DNA of 64,000 bases from Flavobacterium defluvii (lineage in GTDB: Bacteria > Bacteroidota > Bacteroidia > Flavobacteriales > Flavobacteriaceae). Under the pieces are notes generated by a model. The model saw only the letters and a list, made by a program, of their open reading frames with translations, was not told where the DNA came from and searched no databases. Of this stretch, positions 40,484 to 51,855 are shown in pieces; within the stretch, counting starts at the first letter, position 1; each line of letters opens with the position of its first letter. The position numbers and the translations under genes were made by a program. Where the stretch lies: assembly GCF_900129555.1 (NCBI RefSeq), contig NZ_FQWC01000006.1, positions 62,001-126,000 of the forward strand. The letters are read 5' to 3'.

Positions 40484-43477
40484 TTATGCTTTGTTATGCT
40501 TGTCTTCGATTGTATGTTTATCATCAGCAGAAATCGAGTCAACCAATACTGGAGTCGCGATGAATAATGATGAATAAGTACCTACAATAATACCAATTAA
40601 CATGGCAAAGATAAATCCTCTGATTGATTCTCCGCCGAAGATAAACATTGTTAATAATACAATGATCATCATTAATGAAGTATTCAATGTTCTAGATAAT
40701 GTAGTATTAATAGAAGCATTTACGATATCTTCGAAAGTTCCTTTACGGTTTCCGATGATGAACTCTCTAATTCTATCGAATACAATTACAGTATCGTTCA
40801 TAGAATAACCAATTACAGTAAGAATCGCTGCGATAAAGTGCTGATCCATTTCCATGTGGAATGGCATGAATTTGTAGCATAAAGAGTAGATTCCTAATAC
40901 GAAGATTACGTCGTGTGCAACAGCCGCGATCGCACCTAATGAATACTGCCATTTACGGAATGAAATCATTAAGTATAAGAAAATAACTGCCATTGCCCCA
41001 AGAACTGCCCAGTAAGAGTTAGTTTTGATATCTTCAGAGATAGAAGCTCCAACTTTAGAAGCTTGTAAAACACCGACTCTTTTACCATCAAAAGAATTAG
41101 TAAATTTATCATAACTAGTATTAGGGAAATATTTCGCTAATCCTTTGTATAATATTTGGTTCACTTCTTCATCAACAGCAACACCATCTTCTTTAATTTT
41201 ATATTTAGTTGTGATTTTCAACTGATCATCATCACCTAAAATTTTAGCTTCAACAGGAGTTCCAAAAGCAGCTGATAATTCATCAGAAACTACAGTTGCA
41301 TCAACTGGTTTTTCAAATTTAACCTGGAAAGTTCTACCTCCAACAAAATCAACACCTTCATCTAATCCGTTAACGAAGAAGATAGAAATTAAACTCACAA
41401 CAACTACGATTGAAGAGAAGATATAAGTGAATTTTTTGATTTTAATAAAGTCAAAGTGGAAATTAGTAAACCAGTTTTTAGTAATGTTTGTAGAGAAAGT
41501 TAAATCACCTTTTCCAGCAATATTTCTGTCGATAAAAATTCTAGCAATGAAAATAGAAGTAAACAATGAAGTTACGATACCAATTAATAAAGTTAATGCG
41601 AAACCTTTAATTGGTCCTGTACCAAAAATAAATAAGATAGCTCCAGTTAAAACGTGCGTTACGTTTGCGTCAATAATAGAACGCATTGCACCATGCCATC
41701 CGTAAGAAGCTGTTACTGCTTCAGATAATGATTTACCTTCACGTAATTCTTCTTTTGCTCTTTCATATATAATAATGTTCGCATCTACCGCAGTACCTAA
41801 TGTTAATACGATACCTGCAATACCTGGCAACGTTAATACGAAACCAAAACTTGCCATAATTCCGAATAAGAATAGTAAGTTTAATAATAAAGCAAGGTTT
41901 GCATACCATCCAGCTTTACCATAATAGAATACCATCCAAACACAAACTAATAAGAATCCTAATACAGATGAAATTGTACCTGCATCAATTGCAGCCTGAC
42001 CTAAAGATGGTCCTACAACTGTAGATTGAATAATATCTGCAGAAGCCGGTAATTTACCTGCATTTAATACGTTTGCTAAATCTTTAGTCTCAGCAACATC
42101 AAACGAACCTGTAATTTCAGATCTTCCTCCGGCAATTGGACCACTAGTAACACCTGGCGCAGAATATACGATGTTATCTAATACAATAGCTATATAGCCT
42201 TTTTGAGAGAAAGCTCTTCCTGTTAATTCTTCCCAAACTTTAGCTCCCTGACTGTTCATTTGCATAGAAACAGCTGGTTTACCCATTTGGTCAAAAGTAT
42301 CTTTTGCGTCAGTTACTACACCACCGCTCATAGCAGGAATGTTGTCTCTGTTTCCTTTTAAAGCATATAATTCAACAGCTTCGATATCAGCAGCATTTTT
42401 TGGATCTTTTGCTTTTGGATCTTTTATAGTTGTTGGCTTACTCCATACAAATTTTGCATAGTGCTGGTCTGCAGCCAATAACACTCTAATCTCTGGTCTT
42501 TTGAAATAGTCATTAATAACTGCAGTATCTTTCACTGCAAAGTATCCTAAAACAGGACCACCTCCGTTACCAATTATTTTATCAAATAAAGGATTGTTTC
42601 CTTTTTTAGCATCTAGAGAATCTTTAGAATTATCTGTTAATAAAGCATTTAATGAATCTTTAGCAACAGTTTTAGTTTCAGTTTTCTTAACTTCAGTTTT
42701 CTTTAAAGCTTCGTTAGCAGAAACTAGGAAATTACCAATTTCTTCCATTTTATAAGTTTCCCAAAACTCTAATTGAGCTTTTCCACCTAATAACTTCTTA
42801 ATTCTGTCAACATCTTTAGCACCTGGAAGCTCAACCAAGATTCTTCCTGTTTCTCCTAATTTTTGAATGTTTGGCTGTGTCACACCAAATTTGTCGATAC
42901 GCTCTCTTAATACTTTGTAAGCACTTTCGATAGACTCATCAACTTTTCTTTTGATTACTTTTTGAGCCTGAGCATCTGTCATTTGGAAATCAATTCCACC
43001 CTCACCTTGTAAACTTCTGTTTGCAAAGATATCTGGCGAAGCTAATTTTGTAGTTCCGTTTGAGTTAGCTTCAAAAGCTTCAAAAAATTTATTTAAATAG
43101 GTCTTATTTCCTTCTAAATTTGCAGTTGCATCAGCTAATGATTTATTAAATACCGGATTTTTAGAATTGTTTGCTAATCCTTTTAAAACATCTTTAACTG
43201 AGATTTGAAGAATTACGTTGATTCCTCCTTCTAAGTCAAGACCTTTATTTAATTGTTTGTTTTTTACTTCATTATAAGTGAAGTCTGTAAAACCAAGATT
43301 AAACACTTTTTCTTTTCCAATAGAATCTAAATATTTTAGCTCTTTATCAGGATTGTCTCCTGCAAAAGCTTTAGCTTCACTTTTGACGTTATTTGCCACA
43401 AAAGTGAAAGAAAGTTGGTAAATACTTACCAATGCAAATAGAATTGCGAAAAATTTAATAAGTCCTTTATTCTGCAT
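40484..43477 (-). CDS. secDF: Protein translocase subunit SecDF (SecD-SecF fusion)
   Basis: A 997-residue fused SecD and SecF, the usual form in Bacteroidetes, which uses proton flow to help the Sec translocon complete export. The SecD half has a long periplasmic domain (about 40-500) with ERIDKFGVTQPNIQ and GRILVELPGA. Its helices begin near 510 and include TLGTAVDANIIIYERAKEE, the SecD motif D. The SecF half starts near 672 and contains VIGYSMNDTVIVFDRIRE. An Asn/Lys/Thr-rich linker (about 255-295) interrupts the periplasmic domain. Inner membrane, monocistronic. Confidence 0.96.
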   Translation of the reverse strand: MQNKGLIKFFAILFALVSIYQLSFTFVANNVKSEAKAFAGDNPDKELKYLDSIGKEKVFNLGFTDFTYNEVKNKQLNKGLDLEGGINVILQISVKDVLKGLANNSKNPVFNKSLADATANLEGNKTYLNKFFEAFEANSNGTTKLASPDIFANRSLQGEGGIDFQMTDAQAQKVIKRKVDESIESAYKVLRERIDKFGVTQPNIQKLGETGRILVELPGAKDVDRIKKLLGGKAQLEFWETYKMEEIGNFLVSANEALKKTEVKKTETKTVAKDSLNALLTDNSKDSLDAKKGNNPLFDKIIGNGGGPVLGYFAVKDTAVINDYFKRPEIRVLLAADQHYAKFVWSKPTTIKDPKAKDPKNAADIEAVELYALKGNRDNIPAMSGGVVTDAKDTFDQMGKPAVSMQMNSQGAKVWEELTGRAFSQKGYIAIVLDNIVYSAPGVTSGPIAGGRSEITGSFDVAETKDLANVLNAGKLPASADIIQSTVVGPSLGQAAIDAGTISSVLGFLLVCVWMVFYYGKAGWYANLALLLNLLFLFGIMASFGFVLTLPGIAGIVLTLGTAVDANIIIYERAKEELREGKSLSEAVTASYGWHGAMRSIIDANVTHVLTGAILFIFGTGPIKGFALTLLIGIVTSLFTSIFIARIFIDRNIAGKGDLTFSTNITKNWFTNFHFDFIKIKKFTYIFSSIVVVVSLISIFFVNGLDEGVDFVGGRTFQVKFEKPVDATVVSDELSAAFGTPVEAKILGDDDQLKITTKYKIKEDGVAVDEEVNQILYKGLAKYFPNTSYDKFTNSFDGKRVGVLQASKVGASISEDIKTNSYWAVLGAMAVIFLYLMISFRKWQYSLGAIAAVAHDVIFVLGIYSLCYKFMPFHMEMDQHFIAAILTVIGYSMNDTVIVFDRIREFIIGNRKGTFEDIVNASINTTLSRTLNTSLMMIIVLLTMFIFGGESIRGFIFAMLIGIIVGTYSSLFIATPVLVDSISADDKHTIEDKHNKA

Positions 43478-43660
43478 TATTACTAAAAATTAATTATGTT
43501 TTATGTTTGTTTTTGGTTTTAAATTCCCTAAAAATAAGCCCTGACATGAGTTTTTAAAACTAAAAAATCGAGATCACGAATTACTACATTTTTTTTAAAT
43601 CGAGCAAATATATAATTAACGAAAAGATTAACCAATTTATTTATTAATTAATCTCAAAAA

Positions 43661-43685
43661 AAAGACTGCAAAAGTGCAGCCTTTT
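43661..43685 (-). terminator. Hairpin terminator after mdh
   Basis: CTGCA / TGCAG core with a four-base loop, flanked by an A-run and a T-rich run. It lies 20 bases beyond the mdh stop. Confidence 0.7.
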
Positions 43686-43704
43686 CCTTTTTTTAGTGTT
43701 TTTA

Positions 43705-44640
43705 TTATACTAAAATCGATTTTAGAGCATCATTCATGCCGCGAACTGCATCTGCACTTTTTGCAAATAAAGCCTTTTCCTGATCGTTTAAATGAATATT
43801 TATAATCTCTTCGACTCCATTTTTACCAATTATACATGGCACTCCTATACATATATCATTTTGACCGTACTCGCCTTCTACAAAAACAGAGCATGCAATC
43901 ATTTTCTTTTGATCGTTTAGAATACTGTCTACCAAATAAGCAACGGAAGCTCCCGGAGCGTACCAGGCAGAAGTTCCTAAAAGTCCTGTAAGTGTTGCAC
44001 CTCCTACCATTGTATCTGCAGCAACTTTTTGCAATACTTCTTCTGAAAGGAATTGTGATACCGGAATTCCGTTGTAAGACGCTAAACGAGTTAACGGAAT
44101 CATAGTTGTATCTCCATGACCTCCAATTACCATCGCTGAAATATCATTTGCAGGTTTGTCTAAAGCAAGAGAAAGATAAGTTCTAAAACGAGAACTATCT
44201 AAAGCTCCTCCCATACCTATAATTCTGTTTTTTGGTAATCCTGTAGCTTTCAAAGCTAGATACGTCATAGTATCCATTGGATTTGACACTACAACTATTA
44301 TCGTATCTGGAGAATATTTTAACACATTTTCAGCAACTGTTTTTACAATTCCTGCATTTATACCTATTAATTCTTCTCTTGTCATTCCTGGTTTTCTCGG
44401 AATTCCCGATGTAATAACCACTACATCACTTCCGGCAGTTTTAGAATAATCATTGGTTACTCCGGATACTTTGGTATTAAAACCCGTATTTGTAGCACAT
44501 TGTGTAATATCCAACGCCTTCCCTTCGGCAAAACCTTCCTTAATATCCAACAACACTACTTCACTTGCAATTCCTCTATAAGAAATAACATCTGCACAAG
44601 TAGCTCCAACATTTCCTGCTCCTACAATGGTAACTTTCAT
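43705..44640 (-). CDS. mdh: Malate dehydrogenase
   Basis: 311 residues from ATG 44640 (MKVTIVGAGNVGA). A longer frame starts with TTG at 44691 but adds 17 residues before the Rossmann strand, and lies in the repeat and leader region, so it is rejected. Dinucleotide motif GAGNVGA at 7-13; SGIPRKPGMTREEL carries the substrate Arg pair; VVSNPMDTM; and the catalytic His is in MVIGGHGDTTMIPL. This is the LDH-like type of malate dehydrogenase found in Bacteroidetes, which interconverts malate and oxaloacetate in the citric acid cycle. It has Pro-Met at VSNPMD rather than the LDH form, which supports the malate assignment. Confidence 0.94.
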   Translation of the reverse strand: MKVTIVGAGNVGATCADVISYRGIASEVVLLDIKEGFAEGKALDITQCATNTGFNTKVSGVTNDYSKTAGSDVVVITSGIPRKPGMTREELIGINAGIVKTVAENVLKYSPDTIIVVVSNPMDTMTYLALKATGLPKNRIIGMGGALDSSRFRTYLSLALDKPANDISAMVIGGHGDTTMIPLTRLASYNGIPVSQFLSEEVLQKVAADTMVGGATLTGLLGTSAWYAPGASVAYLVDSILNDQKKMIACSVFVEGEYGQNDICIGVPCIIGKNGVEEIINIHLNDQEKALFAKSADAVRGMNDALKSILV

Positions 44641-44688
44641 ATTTTTTACTTTATCGGTTATTAATAATTTGTTTGTTCTATAAATTGA

Positions 44689-44734
44689 CAATTCGTTTAA
44701 TCGTTTAAGTAAATTTAAACAATTAAACGAATTG
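44689..44734. repeat. 20-base-arm inverted repeat (TTCGTTTAATCGTTTAA) between gyrB and mdh
   Basis: The arms 44689-44708 and 44715-44734 pair with one G-T mismatch around a 6-base loop. It lies 15 bases beyond the gyrB stop without a T-run. The same TTTAATCG motif is repeated upstream of valS (25843-25966). Confidence 0.75.
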
Positions 44735-44748
44735 AAAGTTATTTTTTA

Positions 44749-46719
<1,971 letters not shown>

Positions 46720-46727
46720 CTAACACG

Positions 46728-46757
46728 CAAATATATAAAAACGCAGGGTATATACCC
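46728..46757 (-). promoter_or_regulatory. gyrB promoter with operator-like palindrome
   Basis: On the minus strand TATATTTG (46735-46728) fits the -7 consensus, 39 bases before the ATG. GGGTATATACCC (46746-46757) is a perfect 12-base palindrome covering the spacer and the expected -33 position. Confidence 0.5.
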
Positions 46758-46931
46758 ATAAAATTCCGACTTAAAGCACTTAAGTTATTAACACAATTGT
46801 CTGAAAAACCAAAAAATAATTCTAAAAGTCAATTTTAAATTTCAAATTCATAAATTCCAAATTCTAAAAATGGGAATAACATAAAAAAAATTGAAATCTC
46901 AAATTCCAAACTTTATCAACTGCATAAAAAA

Positions 46932-46961
46932 ACCGAAATGCATTTTATGCATTTCGGTTTT
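46932..46961 (-). terminator. Hairpin terminator after the M16 protease gene
   Basis: A perfect 12-pair stem (ACCGAAATGCAT / ATGCATTTCGGT) with a 3-base loop and A/T runs on both sides. Confidence 0.9.
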
Positions 46962-46994
46962 GATATAAAATTTTCCTATTTAGAATTTTATCGC

Positions 46995-49733
46995 TTATTG
47001 TTTCTTATTAAAATCTCCTGCATAAACAGAACTCATTTTATCAAGAGAAAGATATTTTTTCAAAACACTATTTACTTCTTCAACTTTTAGTGCTTTAACT
47101 TTAGTTTCAAGCTGATCATAATCTTCTAAAGGAATTCCGTATTGAAGATATGTATTTGCAAGCTCCATTAATGTATTATCAACTCCTAATCTTGTTTTTC
47201 TTTCGTTTTGCCAGCTAATCATGTTTGACTTTAATTCTTCTGCAGTAAATCCGTCTTTTATTGCTTTTGCAATTTCTTCTTTTGCAGCATTTTCAACTGC
47301 ATTCTTTTTTGTTGGATTTAAGAAAGCGTAATAACTCCATGCAGCTACATCATTTGTAATTGGCACATCAACAAAAGAACCCGCACCATAACTTATTCCT
47401 TCTTTTTCTCTTAATCGCATCGGAATTCTGGCACTTAAGAAACCTCCGCTTCCTAAAATTTCATTTGCCATAACAAATGCCGGATAATCAGGATTTTTTC
47501 TATCCATTTTAAAACTTATTCTTCCTAATGCAACAGCATTTTCTTTGTCTGGGGTAATAATATCTTTATCAAGTTTTTGTGTTTCAAAATATGTTGGCAA
47601 TGCAAGTTGGTATTTTGCTTTAGAATTCCATTTTCCAAATGTGCTTTCTAAAATCTCACCTGTCGTTTTTGCGTCTAAATCTCCAACAACACTCCCTACA
47701 CCATTATTTCCGCCTAAAACATTCGTATAAAAATCAACGATTTCCGATTGCTTTATTTTTTTAAAAGCATCTATTTGGTCCTGAATAGTCGGCGTATAAA
47801 AGATACTCCCTTTTTCATATTTTGTAGTAATTCTTGAAATCTCGGTAAATGCAACTGCCTGCGGATCGTTTAAACTAGACTCTAAATAAGTATTGTACTC
47901 GCTTATTGTTTTTGTTAATTCATTTTCAGGAAAAGTAGAATTAGCCAGTAAATCTGCCAAAATTCCCATTACTTCTTTAAAATTCTCTTTGTAAGTACTT
48001 ATGCTGACAGATAATGTTTGTCTTGAAAAATTAAAATTGATTGATGATTTTAATACATCTAATCGATCCTGAATTTGTTCTTTGGTCTGCGTTTTAGTCC
48101 CTGTTTTTAATAGTTGCGCCAAAATTCCGGCAACATCACTTTTACCTGTTAAATCTTTTTCGTTACTAACAGGAAATTTAAAACTAGCCTGAACTTTTCC
48201 TCCTTTTATTTCTTTTTTGATTAAGCCGTATTTAATTCCATTTGATAGTTTTCCTTCAACAAAATTTTGTTTTAAGTTTTTAATCGAAGCTTCAAATGGA
48301 GCTGCTTCTTTTTCTAAAGCCTTTCCTTTATAATCTTTTGTAAATGCTAATAATTCTTCGTCTGTATATTCATTTGGCTTAACTCTTACTTCATCTTTAG
48401 AAGGGATAAATACACCAATTGTTCTGTTATTGGCTTTAAAATATTTCTCAGCAACTCTTTGAATATCTTCTTTAGTTAATTTCTCAACAGCATCTCTGTA
48501 TAAAAATCCAAGTCTGTAATCGCCGGCACCAATAATTTCAGTAAGGTTAATGGCATACGAAATGGTATTATTTTTTACAGTTTCGATTTGTTTGATAATT
48601 TTTGCTTTTGCCCTGTTTACATCCTGATCAGTGTATTTTGTAGCAGCAATTTTATCAAGCTCGGTTCTAACTATTTCTTTTGTAGCATTTACATCTTTAT
48701 CATTAGGAACTGCAACTCCAAAATAAATAAAACTCGCATCTCTTACCGTAGGCTGCCAAAAATAAACATTGGATGCTTTTTGTGTTTCAATCAATGATTT
48801 ATATAAGTATCCTGATGGATCTGCAGTTAAAATTTCTCCCAATGCATCGATCGCCGCATAATCTTTATCAACAAAAGATACTGTATGATATAAAGCTCCA
48901 ACATTTTTACTGTCGCCTGCTCTTTTAAGTTCTACATATTTTTCTCCATCCTGAGCCGGCTCGATTGTATACGTTTTGTCTAAAACTCTTTTTGGTCTTG
49001 GAATTGCTCCAAAATACTGCCCAACATATTCTAATGCTTTTTTCTCATCAAATTTACCTGCAATAATTAGAGTTGCATTATCAGGCTGATAGTATTTTTC
49101 ATAAAAAACACGAAGCGTATTGGCTTTTACTCTTTCAATATCTTCTTTACTACCAATGGTGCTGTTTCCGTAATTGTGCCATAAATAAGCTGCTGAAAGG
49201 ATTCTTTCCTGCAAAACTCCGTCCGGATTATTTTCGCCTATTTCAAACTCATTTCTAACTACAGAAAACTCTTTGTCAAGATCAGTTTGCAGAATCGTAG
49301 AATTAATCATTCTGTCGGCTTCCATTTCGATACTCCATTTCAGGTTTTCATCGCTCGATGGAAACACTTCATAATAATTTGTTCTGTCAAACCAGGTCGT
49401 TCCGTTTGCATTTCCACCTTTATCAGAAAGCATTTTTTTAATATCTCCTAGATTTTTTGTGCTTTTAAAAAGCATGTGTTCCAGTAAATGCGCCATTCCT
49501 TTTTCGCCATAGCCTTCATTTCTCGAACCAACATTATATACAATGTTGACTACCATATTACTTTGTGAAGCATCTGGAATTAAAAGAACTCTTAATCCAT
49601 TATTTAAAGAATATTCTTTGACACCTTCAACGTTTGTAATGTACTTGGGCGTCTCTACTTTTTTTTGTGCACAAACCGGGTTCAATGAAACTAATGCACA
49701 GCATAAAATCCCACTTAGTAATAGGTTTTTCAT
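46995..49733 (-). CDS. M16 family zinc metallopeptidase, two-domain
   Basis: 912 residues. A signal peptide (about 1-22, ending SLNPVCAQ) leads to two M16 repeats. The first has the inverted zinc motif HLLEH at 82-86 and a downstream Glu in VVRNEFEIGE. The second half (about 490-912) lacks the motif and is the inactive partner domain that closes the chamber. Periplasmic or lipid-exposed processing of peptides is the usual role; the substrate is unknown. Monocistronic; a TATATTTG element on the minus strand at 49773-49780 fits its promoter. Confidence 0.93.
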   Translation of the reverse strand: MKNLLLSGILCCALVSLNPVCAQKKVETPKYITNVEGVKEYSLNNGLRVLLIPDASQSNMVVNIVYNVGSRNEGYGEKGMAHLLEHMLFKSTKNLGDIKKMLSDKGGNANGTTWFDRTNYYEVFPSSDENLKWSIEMEADRMINSTILQTDLDKEFSVVRNEFEIGENNPDGVLQERILSAAYLWHNYGNSTIGSKEDIERVKANTLRVFYEKYYQPDNATLIIAGKFDEKKALEYVGQYFGAIPRPKRVLDKTYTIEPAQDGEKYVELKRAGDSKNVGALYHTVSFVDKDYAAIDALGEILTADPSGYLYKSLIETQKASNVYFWQPTVRDASFIYFGVAVPNDKDVNATKEIVRTELDKIAATKYTDQDVNRAKAKIIKQIETVKNNTISYAINLTEIIGAGDYRLGFLYRDAVEKLTKEDIQRVAEKYFKANNRTIGVFIPSKDEVRVKPNEYTDEELLAFTKDYKGKALEKEAAPFEASIKNLKQNFVEGKLSNGIKYGLIKKEIKGGKVQASFKFPVSNEKDLTGKSDVAGILAQLLKTGTKTQTKEQIQDRLDVLKSSINFNFSRQTLSVSISTYKENFKEVMGILADLLANSTFPENELTKTISEYNTYLESSLNDPQAVAFTEISRITTKYEKGSIFYTPTIQDQIDAFKKIKQSEIVDFYTNVLGGNNGVGSVVGDLDAKTTGEILESTFGKWNSKAKYQLALPTYFETQKLDKDIITPDKENAVALGRISFKMDRKNPDYPAFVMANEILGSGGFLSARIPMRLREKEGISYGAGSFVDVPITNDVAAWSYYAFLNPTKKNAVENAAKEEIAKAIKDGFTAEELKSNMISWQNERKTRLGVDNTLMELANTYLQYGIPLEDYDQLETKVKALKVEEVNSVLKKYLSLDKMSSVYAGDFNKKQ

Positions 49734-49772
49734 AGGTTATTTTTGATTGATTATTAATTTGTTAATGACAAT

Positions 49773-49780
49773 CAAATATA
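49773..49780 (-). promoter_or_regulatory. Candidate -7 element (TATATTTG) of the M16 protease gene
   Basis: A perfect TAnnTTTG on the minus strand, 39 bases upstream of the ATG. The -33 element is weak. Confidence 0.45.
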
Positions 49781-49854
49781 ATATTTTTCTTAACTAAAAA
49801 TTTATATTAACGAAGATTTAGGAATTTGAAAATTAAAATCATAAACCATAAAAA

Positions 49855-49886
49855 AACCGAAACAAGATTAATACCTGTTTCGGTTT
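49855..49886 (-). terminator. Hairpin terminator after the second asparagine synthetase gene
   Basis: AAACCGAAACA / TGTTTCGGTTT stem with a loop of about 10 bases; A-run on the left, so it fits minus-strand transcription. Confidence 0.85.
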
Positions 49887-49929
49887 GTATGTTTTTAGAA
49901 TTTACAATTTGTAATTTTAAGTGTTGTTT

Positions 49930-51546
49930 TTAAACTGCAATTCCAGATTTTACATTTTCAAAATTTCCCTGTAAATGAGCTGCATTGGCTCTTCCACTAG
50001 GATCAAGGTTTTCCTGCCATTTCGGAATCCATTTACGAACCGTTTGTGCCGCACTTACTTGTGGATAATATTTATGGAAAATTGATCTGTAATAATACGC
50101 TTCTTTTGTTGTTGGCGTGTTATATGGAAATTCTGCACTTGCGCCAGCTAGTTGCTCATCGGTAACCTGAGATTCACAATATTCAATTAATGCGTCTACC
50201 CAGTTATACCCAACTCCATCAGAAAATTGCTCCTTTTGTCTCCATAAAACTTCTTTTGGTAAATATGGATCTTCAGGTGTGTCAAAAGCTTTTCTAAGAA
50301 TATATTTTTCAATTCCGTCGTAAGTCTTCGGCTGTTTTTCTTCTGTTTTAATTCGAATTGTAGCATCCAGAAATTCTTTATCTAAAAACGGAACCCTGGC
50401 TTCAATTCCGTTTGCCATTGTTGTTTTATCAACTCGAAGCAAATCGGCAGTAAATAACTTCTGAACTCTTTCTATAGTTTCATCCTGAAATTCTTCTGCC
50501 GAAGGCGCATTTCTAAAATACAAATGACCTCCAAAAATTTCATCTGCACCTTCTCCTGAAAGAATTACTTTTACTCCTTTGTCAATTATTGCTTTAGATA
50601 ATAAATACATTGGAACTCCCGAACGAACCGAAATAATATCGTAAGTCTCAATATGAGAAATAACTTTTTCTAAAATTGCCACACCCTCTTCTACCGTAAA
50701 ATGTACTTCATGGTGATCTGTTCCTAAAAATTCTGCTGCTTTTCTTGCCGAAACATTGTCCGGAGCATCAGCATCTAATCCGATAGAAAAAGATGGTAAT
50801 TTTTTACCGCTGTCTTTTAATAGTCTTGAAGCAATCGAAGAAACTAAAGAGGTATCTAAACCTCCTGATAAAATAACCCCAACCGGAACTTCGCTCATTA
50901 AACGTTTACGGGTTGCGTCGATTAATTTTTCTCGGATTAGGCTAAAATCAAGCGGTTGAGTTGCATTTTTATGATCTTCGTATTCCGGGTGATAATATTT
51001 TACAAAACCGCTTTTTGCCGTATAGTAATGTCCCGGAGGAAAAGTTGAAAACGATTTGCATTGATCTGCAATTGATTTCATTTCCGAAGAAAAATAAATT
51101 CTTCCTCTTTCATCTAAACCATAATACAACGGTTTCACCCCAATTGGGTCTCTTCCTGCAATATATTTATCTCCGTCGATAATTACAAAAGCAAAATCAC
51201 CATCAAGTTTATTACAAAAATCATATCCAAATTCTTCGTACAAATGCACGATTACTTCCGAATCAGAATTGGTTCTGAAAGTATGATCTTTCAAAACTGT
51301 ATTTTTTAATTCCTGATAATTATAAATTTCGCCATCGTGAACCATCCACGCTTTATCTGTTCCCTGAATAGGCTGTTTTCCCGATTGCAGATCGATAATG
51401 GATAAACTTTCATGACAAAGAATACTTCCATTTTCCATAATATGCAAATCACTTTCATCCGGGCCGCGATGCGCCATTCTTCCTGAAAGTTCTTTTACAA
51501 GCTGCGGGTCTTTTCCTTTACCAATAACGGCCAATAATCCAGACAT
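49930..51546 (-). CDS. Asparagine synthetase paralogue with degenerate glutaminase site
   Basis: 538 residues, AsnB layout: N-terminal class II glutaminase-type domain (about 2-190) and C-terminal ATP-dependent synthetase domain with the PPi loop SGGLDTS, then SGEGADEIFGGHLYF and ARVPFLDKEFLD. Three glutaminase residues are altered: position 2 is Ser (TCT), not the nucleophile Cys; the HERL Arg is Ser47; and the NGE Asn is Asp71. Asp95 is kept. The synthetase domain looks intact. So it is expected not to use glutamine by itself, but may use free ammonia, act with the neighbouring enzyme, or serve another amide-forming reaction. It follows the intact copy on the same strand. Confidence 0.85.
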   Translation of the reverse strand: MSGLLAVIGKGKDPQLVKELSGRMAHRGPDESDLHIMENGSILCHESLSIIDLQSGKQPIQGTDKAWMVHDGEIYNYQELKNTVLKDHTFRTNSDSEVIVHLYEEFGYDFCNKLDGDFAFVIIDGDKYIAGRDPIGVKPLYYGLDERGRIYFSSEMKSIADQCKSFSTFPPGHYYTAKSGFVKYYHPEYEDHKNATQPLDFSLIREKLIDATRKRLMSEVPVGVILSGGLDTSLVSSIASRLLKDSGKKLPSFSIGLDADAPDNVSARKAAEFLGTDHHEVHFTVEEGVAILEKVISHIETYDIISVRSGVPMYLLSKAIIDKGVKVILSGEGADEIFGGHLYFRNAPSAEEFQDETIERVQKLFTADLLRVDKTTMANGIEARVPFLDKEFLDATIRIKTEEKQPKTYDGIEKYILRKAFDTPEDPYLPKEVLWRQKEQFSDGVGYNWVDALIEYCESQVTDEQLAGASAEFPYNTPTTKEAYYYRSIFHKYYPQVSAAQTVRKWIPKWQENLDPSGRANAAHLQGNFENVKSGIAV

Positions 51547-51578
51547 ACTATTCTATTTTTTATTTTTATTCTTCAGTA

Positions 51579-51640
51579 TCAGCTCAAAATAAGCTGAACA
51601 TTAAAAAATCATTAAAATTATTTGGTTGAAAACAAAACTA
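51579..51640 (-). promoter_or_regulatory. Promoter element and leader hairpin of the second asparagine synthetase gene
   Basis: TAGTTTTG (51640-51633 on the minus strand) fits -7. The leader then contains TCAGCT-N7-AGCTGA, 33 bases before the ATG. The -33 element is not clear. Confidence 0.35.
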
Positions 51641-51790
51641 AATATTATTTTTTGCTTTCTTACATTTTCAATAATAAAATCTTAGGTATTTAACTTTTTG
51701 GGGAATGCCAAATATAAAAAAAGTAAGCTAAATAATTACTGAAAAATTATTATAAAGAGCTGAAATATAGAATTTAACAATTTTAGACAA

Positions 51791-51820
51791 GAAAGACGTT
51801 CTCAATAAAGAACGTCTTTC
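51791..51820 (-). terminator. Hairpin after the first asparagine synthetase gene
   Basis: A perfect 12-pair stem GAAAGACGTTCT / AGAACGTCTTTC with a 6-base loop. The T-run is weak, so termination may be partial. Confidence 0.65.
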
Positions 51821-51855
51821 CCGCAATATATACTAATTCTAATAATTAAACTTGT

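Larger units (their letters stand above)
51547..51855. other. Intergenic region between the two asparagine synthetase genes
   Basis: No gene. On the minus strand there is the hairpin after the first gene (51791-51820), a TAGTTTTG -7 element (51633-51640) and a TCAGCT / AGCTGA stem-loop (51579-51597) in the leader of the second gene. Confidence 0.6.

Noticed and set aside
44641..44691. N-terminal extension of mdh to TTG 44691
   Set aside because: The ATG at 44640 directly precedes the first Rossmann strand (MKVTIVGAGNVGA); the extension has no family counterpart and overlaps an inverted repeat.
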